Assembly (NCBI GenBank): GCA_030063045.1
Contig: JAQSEB010000111.1
Coordinates: 930,001-994,000, forward strand
DNA from: Pratylenchus scribneri
Taxonomy: Eukaryota > Nematoda > Chromadorea > Rhabditida > Pratylenchidae
Reading direction: 5' to 3'
DNA: 64,000 nucleotides
Under the pieces are notes generated by a model. It saw only the letters and a program-made list of their open reading frames with translations. It made no database searches and was not told the DNA's origin. Made by a program: the position numbers and the translations under genes. How positions within the stretch are numbered: the stretch's first letter is position 1; each line of letters opens with the position of its first letter. Shown here piece by piece: positions 56,933-64,000 of the stretch.

Positions 56933-58991
56933 ATGCTTCCAAAATTACAAATAATACAAAATTATTTAATAATTAATATATTAAATTTATTATTATTATA
57001 TTTTGTCTCCAATTCCATTGCCATTTCCATTATAAATGAAACCGAATCCGTGTCATTGTCTAATCAAATTTTCTCATCCTATTCAAAAATTGCGACAAAA
57101 AATGATCAAATAGAAAAAATAAAATTCCATCAAAAGATTCGAAAAACGAATTATAATGAGACATATGCCCACATGATGATGGGACTTTCTGGGGCAGCCT
57201 ATGCTCAATCACCGAATGCATGCATGCAAAGGTATTAATAAATAATAAATAATTTAATGAAGAAAAAGAATTCAACATTACCGTAAAACCTCTTTTACAA
57301 CACTTTGGTGAAGTTGAGAGTGGGGTGTTAATAGAGGGAGTGATTTTAAAGAGGTTATACGGTATAATGAATTAAAATTAATTAATTAATTAAACAAAAG
57401 AAAACAATTTTTATTCTGAAAATTCCACCAGATTAATGCCGGACCCTAAAACATGGAGAATATTCAGTCAATCAAAACAAATTTGTGATTCCGTCAACAA
57501 TACATGTATGGTTTATTCGGTAATATTCATATAATATTAATTAATTCATTAAATTATTTTTTAAATGTGAAGATTGTTTCGGATGTTCGTCGCGAATTGG
57601 TCATCGTTTTTCGTGGCACCAAAAACAAAGAACAATTATTTAAAGAAGGATGGGAAAGTTTGCAACCGGACAGTGAATTTTATGGAATTTGCAAAGTGAA
57701 TAGATATTTTGCAGCCGCATTAAATGTTCTTTGGCCAACGGTTGAAAATGTGCTGAATAATTCAATTCATAAAGTTGGACCAAAAACAAAATTTTATGTT
57801 AATTTCATCAATTTTATGATTATAATGTGACATTCACCGGTCATTCTTTGGGAGGGGCACTCGCTTCTTTGGCATCAATAAAGGCGGTTTTGGAGAATTT
57901 AACCAGGTATGGTACATTTCAATTACCGTATTTAAAATGCCGTGGCACATTATTTTTCATACTCAAAATTAGTGAAAATTGGGTTTAACTCCTTAATTTA
58001 TGGGCTTTTTTAACAAATTATAGTGGATTTTTAGAGCTTTAAGGAACTAAGAAATTATAATAAAAATTTTTTAAAATTCACCCTACTATAATAGCTATGG
58101 GTAGAGATGGGGTAACAAAAGAGATTATATGATATTAAATATAAATAACACACAATAAATTTTTCAGGCAAAATTTTTTATATTTTTGACCATTATCTAA
58201 GAAACATATTTAAAAATTATTTCAATTTTATAGAAGTGATCGCATAAAATTGTACACATTTGGGCAGCCACGGGTTGGATGTTCAAAATTTGCAGCCAAA
58301 CATGATGAATTGGTCCCAGAGAGGTAATCAATATTTATTTTAATTAATTATTTTATTGTTTGACACAGTTTTCGAGTTGTTTTCCGATCCGATGCCATTC
58401 CACATATGCCACCGTGTGCAAAAAATAAGGCATGGGCATTGTTGGACACATTCACCAGCAAACCATGCGATCCATCTGTTCCCTTAAGGGCATATCATCA
58501 TGGAATCGAAATATGGTAAATAATATATAAAATAGATTAATTTAATAAAATGGAAATAATTCTTAATCATTTTTAATTAAAAATGTTATAAAAATATAAT
58601 ATAAATTATATAGAATAATTTTGTAGGTATCCAACTGCAGAAGATTATTACATCGAATGTACCGGCATTCCCCGGGGTGAAGATTTTCGATGCAGCGATT
58701 TATTATCTTTTGATTTGTCCAAACTTGACAATTACATTTCCGACCATCGACATTACCTTGGCCATAAAGTTTGGTTCAAATATTTTATTTAATTTTATTT
58801 GATTTAAGTTGACGGCATTTGCCCATTTGGACTGTGATTTAACTAAAAAACATTTGGAAGAAACTTTGGATGAAGGAGAGGGCGAAGAAGAAGTTGGAAA
58901 TTCAAACAAAGGAAAAAGGAAAGAAGAAGGCATATTGGCAACAATTATTGCAAAAGTCAGATTATTTGGCCAAATTCTTGACATTTTATAA
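56933..58991 (+). CDS. Secreted class 3 (alpha/beta-hydrolase) lipase, interrupted by a 20-bp insertion
   Basis: Exons 56933-57231, 57432-57519, 57573-57906, 58234-58323, 58369-58515, 58627-58768, 58809-58991. N-terminal hydrophobic signal/anchor (YLIINILNLLLLYFVSNSIA), then AHMMMGLSGAAYA, ELVIVFRGTKN, nucleophile elbow TGHSLGGALASLAS (Ser), TFGQPRVG, SDAIPHMPP (catalytic Asp) and YHHGIEIWYP (catalytic His): the full fungal-lipase-like triad. Role: extracellular triacylglycerol or phospholipid hydrolysis. Odd: exon 3 changes frame just before GHSLGG. No AG acceptor exists there, and removing 57799-57818, a 20-bp block between two AATTTTATG repeats, brings TKFYDYNVTFTGHSLGG into one frame (420 aa total). 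It is a broken allele, a recent insertion or an assembly fault. The acidic tail EGEGEEE is unusual. Confidence 0.8.
57279..57365. mobile_element. Tiny TA-flanked MITE in lipase intron 1
   Basis: About 87 bp with inverted ends TACCGTAAAACCTCTTTTA and TACCGTATAACCTCTTTAAA (reverse strand). The TA flanks suggest a mariner/Tigger-like element. Confidence 0.6.
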
Positions 58992-59516
58992 TTTTATTAA
59001 TATTATTTATAATTCTTCTTTTGTATAAATATTGTGCGATAATCCGATTGCAAAAAATGTGAAAAATTCTCCATAAAATTTCAATAAAAATTAAGATTTA
59101 AATTAATTAAACTTCTTTTATAAACAATGAGACGAGAGAAGAACACATTTGGTCGAAAATGTAAACAAGTTTCTATCAGCCAATTTCCTTTTGAATTATT
59201 TTTATTTCCTTCTTCCATTTTGATGAATCGTTCGTCGCGCATTTTTGCCCGTTATAAATAATATTAAATTTTATTTTGGTGAATTTTCGCGTTCAAAATC
59301 GATTAGCTCTTTTATAATTAAACAATTATTATTATTATTCCATTATTTTATAAAGAATTTCGAACTTTTGGTGATTCATAATTTTAATTCTCATTAAGAC
59401 AAATATGAATACGGCCCATATTAATTAAATTAATTAATACACTCGCGAAAGTTTAATTATTCCATGAACAATAATTTACTTTACGGAGTGTTAATTCTCA
59501 ATTTGGCAATTCTTAA
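58992..59516. other. Intergenic between lipase and small membrane protein
   Basis: AT-rich. An AATAAA lies near 59092 after the lipase stop. No gene seen. Confidence 0.45.
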
Positions 59517-60385
59517 ATGATTCACTATAATGTTTTATTTATTTTATTAACTGTATTAATATATTTATTTAATATTAGGATTTCACAAATTTCCTTTCAT
59601 ATATTTGTCCCATCCATGACTCTGAATTTGCCATTTGTGACCGGTGATGATGATGACAATGAAGATGATTTGATGTCCAGTGTCATTGTCCTCATTGTTT
59701 TGGCCTCAATTTTCATTGGATTCATTTGGATTTTGGCATTCTTGCGCAATAAATTTCGAGCATCAAAATCAAATGGTAAAATTATATTCAAATAGGGTTG
59801 CGCCCCCGCACCCGCGGGGGCCACCCCCGACGGGGATCCCCGCACTTTTTAGGTTTCACCCCCGATCCTACCCCCGCATGTGCCACCCCCGCGCCCCCGC
59901 ATCCCCGCAAGAGCCACCCCCGCGCCCCCGCACCCCCGCGGGGGTGAACATGCACCCCATATTATTGGATTTTTCAAGGAAAATGGGGTTCGATAGGGAA
60001 ATTTTGACCAAATTTTTGTAGGATATTAAAATTTTTTATTAAAATTTTTCTCTGCGAGGCTATTTTTAGGTAAAATATTTCGCTGCGCGGCCATTTTTGG
60101 ATGAATTTTACTTCAAAAAATTTTTTATTTGAAAAATGTGGCTTTTTAAAAAATTTACGCTACCCCCGCCCCCGCGGGGATCCCCGCGGGGGCCCCCGCA
60201 GGGGGTCACCCCCGAACCCGTCCCCGCAAGTGCCAACCCCGCAAACCCCGACCCCCGCACAACCCGCCCCCGCACTGCGGGGGCGCAACCCTAATTCAAA
60301 TATATGTTATTGAGTGAATATATTTTTTAATTTAGGAATTCATGCAGCCGAATTGCCAGAAGCAATTTATACAATAAAAAACTAA
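59517..60385 (+). CDS. Small type I-like membrane protein, 102 aa
   Basis: Exon 1 59517-59775 and exon 2 60336-60385 join in frame (309 nt). A signal-like N-terminus (NVLFILLTVLIYLF) is followed by a short luminal segment with an acidic cluster (GDDDDNEDD). One transmembrane helix follows (VIVLIVLASIFIGFIWILAF), then a basic stop-transfer (RNKFRASK) and a short cytoplasmic tail ending AIYTIKN. The intron consists almost wholly of a GC-rich MITE. I do not recognise the family. The clean in-frame join across a transposon-filled intron and the TM/basic topology argue that it is real. Confidence 0.55.
59793..60293. mobile_element. GC-rich hAT-like MITE in a small-gene intron (reverse orientation)
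   Basis: 501 bp, reverse-complement orientation relative to the other copies. ATTCAAA is repeated at both edges (7 bp perfect). Same termini and core. Confidence 0.85.
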
Positions 60386-60683
60386 TGGAAAACAATGAAT
60401 AAATTATGCCATTAAAATAATGATTTTTTTTGATAATCATGAATTTAAAAACAAATTAATATATTTTGACAAAGAATAAATTTATAGTAAATCTCAATTT
60501 ATTATTTCATTCTTATTTTGATTTTATATTAGATATACTAAGTATCTATGAGTTTTATTTTAATTTGGACAGGTGTTTTTGATAATTGTGTTTTTCATTT
60601 TTTACCACCTTAATAGTAAAAAAAAGTAATCGTAGATTTTTTATTTTGCTTTTAGGGAGTAATGAGTTGGAATTGGTTTAGGC

Positions 60684-60977
60684 ATGAATAAAATTAAATT
60701 AAATCGTTCGCATTTCTTCGTATCAATAAAGAGCATTCCGGATCCGGGCATAAATTTCATTAAAAATAAAGTAAAAGTTCTATTCTCTAAGAATGATGGC
60801 TTAATGATGAAATTGCCAGATATTAGCCGAAGTTGGGTTATTCAATGGACTGAATCCAACTGGAAGACTTTTAACCATTTTCGAATTGCAATTTCGAATG
60901 CTCTATTGTATAGCCAATACTATTTCAAAGAATTAAATTTATTTTTAAGTGTCCATTCAATTTTGAATCCTATTTGA
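60684..60977 (+). CDS. Doubtful 97-codon frame upstream of the 7TM gene
   Basis: ATG-initiated frame, basic N-terminus, no signal peptide or known motif; ends 25 bp before the next start. It could be a chance frame, an exon of something else or 5'-UTR. Reported because nothing else explains 60430-61001. Confidence 0.2.
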   Translation: MNKIKLNRSHFFVSIKSIPDPGINFIKNKVKVLFSKNDGLMMKLPDISRSWVIQWTESNWKTFNHFRIAISNALLYSQYYFKELNLFLSVHSILNPI

Positions 60978-61001
60978 TAATAAATATAATTCAAAAGAAA
61001 A

Positions 61002-62223
61002 ATGAATTTGAAATCAATAATTCGATTATTAATATTTATTTGTCCTCCAAACGGCTTCTCCTTAAATTTTCTATTAATTTGGTTAATTTGCACAAAAACG
61101 CCTAAGGAAATGATGGTCCACAGCAGAATTCTCCTTCAAACTTGCATTTTCGACATTCTCTTCCTTTCCCAAATGGCCATCGGATCACCTGTAATTAAAT
61201 TTATTTATAGAATATTTAATTTTTTAGGTTGTTCTCCGATTGGATGATGTTTACATTGTATTTTTTGATGGATATTTTCCATTTGCGTTGAAGCATTTTG
61301 GCACATTTGGTCTCTTTCTCCTCCTAAATTTCCATATGTGCCTTTTTGCCATTGATACATTGAGCATCAGTATTCAATTTTTGTACAGATTCCTCTTATT
61401 CAATTGGTTTGTTTTTACATTTCTTTTCAATTTCGTCTATATTCGATGAATATTTTTAAATTTATCCAAATTCTTAAAATTAAATTTTTGGTCAAAATAA
61501 AAATTGAAATATTTAATATTTAGCAATATAAAAATCACACTTTTTCGTTATTTGCAATTTCTTGCTATTCTCATTGTCTTCAATGTTTTGGTAATGTTTT
61601 ATTTCCTGATCCGGCATGCTTCTTCGCTAATTGACGGAATTCGAAAAGAGGATCAACAAATTGTCGGCGAAATTTTTGAATTGCAAAAAATTGATGAAGA
61701 ATTATGCTTTACAATTATTGAGGTCAAATTATTTACAAAAATATTTTATTGAAATTAATTTTTTAAGAAAGCAAATATTGTCGATCAATTATGGTTCATT
61801 ATTGTGATTTTTACATTATTCATTTATATTATTTCTACAATTTTACTTGGTTGGCGCATAATTCGATTCGTCAATACCAATGGGGGGTTTAGTGCAAATA
61901 CCCGTAGATTGAATAAACAATTGAATTTAACACTCATATTTTTGGTAAATTATTAATTAAATAATTCATTTGATTATATTTTTTAGGCTGCTTTCCCAAT
62001 TTTCATGATGTTGTCAACAATTTGTTCATTCACTATTGTTCTCATCTTTTGTGGGAATAATGCAACGAGAAATTCAAATTATTTGCAATATTTAATTTTA
62101 TGCTATATGTCAATATTATTTATCCCATTACTCAACCCAATTGTTACCATTTTTACCAATACCCCATATCGAAAGGCCGTATTCTGTTTCCTTAAACCAC
62201 ATCAAATTCAAATTGCACCGTAA
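61002..62223 (+). CDS. Serpentine (7TM) chemoreceptor, SRD/STR-superfamily type
   Basis: Five exons (61002-61190, 61228-61406, 61524-61722, 61768-61944, 61987-62223), 981 nt, 326 aa, all GT-AG and in frame. Hydrophobic segments: NGFSLNFLLIWLIC (TM1), a TM2-like segment around CIFDILFLSQMAI, FGLFLLLNFHMCLFAID, YLQFLAILIVFNVLVMFYFL, LWFIIVIFTLFIYIISTILL, FPIFMMLSTICSFTIVLIFC and LFIPLLNPIVTIFTNTPYR. The last (NP...PYR) is the usual TM7 end of nematode STR/SRD/SRI receptors. Exon 1 is short before TM1, so an extra 5' exon is possible. A different family from the SRT receptors nearby. Role: membrane GPCR, probably sensory. AATAAA overlaps the stop. Confidence 0.8.
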
Positions 62224-62496
62224 TAAAAGAAATTATTTTCCAATATCTCAAGATTATTTTTTTTTCGTTAATAAAAAGGTGAATTTAAAAATATATTTTT
62301 ATCCTGTGAGTTTTGGCATAAAAAAAATACAAATTTATTTAACTTATTAGAGCAAAAAAGGGATTAATTTTTTTTAATGAGGGATAAGGATACGGTATTC
62401 GGAAAATTCTGCTAATTTTTTGTGTTTTTTATGGAAACATAAAAACTTTGGCCAAAATACATCAATGGCTGAATCAATTCAAAATCGGCCAATTGT

Positions 62497-63497
62497 TCAT
62501 TTGAATAGTGAATGGCTGAATTGGAGGGAATAAATTATATTTTGGAATATTGGAAATTGGAAATAAACTTGAACATAAAATTCGGAAGGGGAATTGATGA
62601 ATGTTGTTGTTTCGAATTTTGCTGGCTTCAATGCCATTGCACAATTAGCCGACTCAATGCCGGATGAACCAATTTGAAATTCATAGGAATTGAAATTGTT
62701 GGCCGGCAAACATTCTTCATTGATAATTGTTTGTGATTTTAATGTGTTTTCGGCACTTTTGCGAACTGCAAGAGTTTTATTCGCTGCTGAATGAGGTAAA
62801 GGGCCAACGGGAACGGAGACAATGGGATTTGGAGTCTGCTTCTTCACCTTTTGAAGACAAAATTAATTAAACGTTTGGAATTAGTTTTTTTTCGGGTTCA
62901 TAAACTTTGGTTTTGTATATTATTCGTCAGAGCAGATTTTTTTGAAATGAAGGGTCCCCCTCGCCCTATGGGTGATTAAGATTAAGGTTACGGATATGAG
63001 ATGATAACCTATCCCTAGATGGCCCTAACTTTTACCGGATTACCATAGGGATACTGTAATCTTTTCTATGATCATCCAAAAAATCTGTTGACGGATATCA
63101 TACAAGTATCCTAATTTTATTGGGAAGAGATTTACTCGACAAAATCGAGAATGGAATTCGTAATTTATCATTACAATAAAATTTGAAAGATGAGTGAAAA
63201 AATTTTGACTATATTATTTATTCTAAAAGTGTTGAATTTTGAATAGAGAATAATCCAAAATTTTTCCCGTTTTTATCGAATAATATACACTCTTGTTTCC
63301 ATTTCATTCCATTTTATTTTTTCATTGTTGGAATACCTTCGATATTTGAGCATAATGTTTGGTCAAAAGTTTGAGCCGATTTTGTTCCAATCTTTCAATG
63401 AATTTGTCCATTTCATTTGTTTTATTCACACTGACGAGCGATGGATCCATTCCCATTAACAAGCATTTGTCCATTCGACAGCCTCGGCATCGATCAC
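62497..63497 (-). CDS. Nuclear hormone receptor, partial: second zinc finger and hinge, no ligand-binding domain
   Basis: Exon 63337-63497 encodes GDRCRGCRMDKCLLMGMDPS and then LVSVNKTNEMDKF..., the second half of a nuclear-receptor DNA-binding domain (Cys-x2-Cys-R...KCL..GM). Exon 62497-62847 continues in phase with KKQTPNPIVSVPVGP and about 117 residues rich in Ser/Pro/Asn, ending at a stop. No ligand-binding-domain helices are visible there or downstream to 62223. The first zinc finger (C-x2-C...CxGCxxFFRR) is not in 63500-64000, so it lies beyond the window edge or is lost. A transcription-factor role is inferred. It may be a truncated receptor or have a donor I missed near 62580. Confidence 0.62.
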
Positions 63498-64000
63498 CTT
63501 TATTTAATATACAAAATAATTCATCAATATTTTACTAAGTTTCGAAAGTTCTTTTAAAATTTTCTAGAATGTCTGCATTCCTAATCCTAACACAAGCACA
63601 GTAAGCTTTGGTATGAATGAAGGGTACTTACCGGTTATTTTTCTTCGGATTTTGATCACCCTAATATCACCTCATTTTTTAATTAGTCAATGGAATTGGT
63701 ACAGATATACGCTAGATGTGAAATATGATCATCTTAATGTTTAGGCTTACAAAAATTTTCCCTAATTTTGATACTGAGAATCTTCTTGGGCTTTGGGGAT
63801 GTTAAAAATCGGGAAGCAAATAACCAACAAGTACCTAATACAATTAGCAATTGGGACTTACAAGAATTAGTAATAATTTTGGTTTGTTTTAGGATGAGTT
63901 GAAATTTAAAATTAAATCTCTGGGAATGATTTAAATTAAAAAACAATCCTAATTATTTTTCAATTCTCCAATTAAAAAAATAATTAAAATAAATGCTTCT
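63498..64000. other. Probable intron of the nuclear receptor gene, to the window edge
   Basis: AT-rich, no zinc-finger exon found. The minus-strand frame at 63734-63946 has no family motif. Confidence 0.4.

Overview
The window is nuclear DNA of a nematode, most likely a plant-parasitic tylenchid of the cyst-nematode type. The evidence is: AT-rich sequence with many short introns, a PL3 pectate lyase carrying animal-style introns (a gene type tylenchids acquired by horizontal transfer), a large yolk-protein (vitellogenin) gene, nematode-type SRT chemoreceptors, ShKT-like cysteine peptides and at least two GC-AG introns. The genus is inference; there is no rRNA or mitochondrial marker. All exon models were built by eye from splice signals, reading frame and family motifs, and none has transcript support.

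Layout. 0-6 kb: secreted proteins, namely a 9-residue-repeat peptide, the pectate lyase, and an Ala/Pro-rich precursor with two dibasic-flanked QNSYGDE motifs. 6.2-8.7 kb: an intact 11-exon cytochrome P450 (510 aa). 9-10.3 kb: a multi-exon secreted cysteine-containing protein. 11-23 kb: a tandem triplication of a unit that pairs a small ShKT-like gene (+) with a gene for a signal-peptide-bearing protein-kinase-like protein (-). Copy 2 is best preserved, copy 1 is frameshifted and copy 3 lacks its 5' half. 23.5-25.4 kb: a 58-aa membrane protein and two copies of an unrecognised secreted two-exon family, with decayed third and fourth copies at 44 and 50 kb. 26.9-40.4 kb: a 19-exon vitellogenin (about 1,957 aa) with a one-base frame break in exon 1. 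41-56 kb: a satellite array, a zinc-finger/MULE-like gene and SRT chemoreceptor genes, with 6.5 kb repeated in near-perfect tandem. 57-62 kb: a class 3 lipase (with a 20-bp insertion), a small membrane protein and another 7TM receptor. 62.5-63.5 kb: part of a nuclear hormone receptor without a ligand-binding domain.

Mobile DNA is prominent. A GC-rich element of about 500 bp has TAGGGTTGCG termini and 7-8-bp target duplications, as expected of a non-autonomous hAT element. It occurs as four independent insertions, all inside introns or a relic intron, plus two copies made by the 6.5-kb duplication. Two families of palindromic (foldback) MITEs and one tiny TA-flanked MITE are also present.

Functionally the window is not one pathway. 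It mixes candidate parasitism or secreted proteins (repeat peptide, pectate lyase, kinase array, IPPIQVHP family), sensory receptors, lipid and xenobiotic enzymes and yolk. The most novel material is the secreted kinase/ShKT array, the IPPIQVHP secreted family and the GC-rich intronic MITE.
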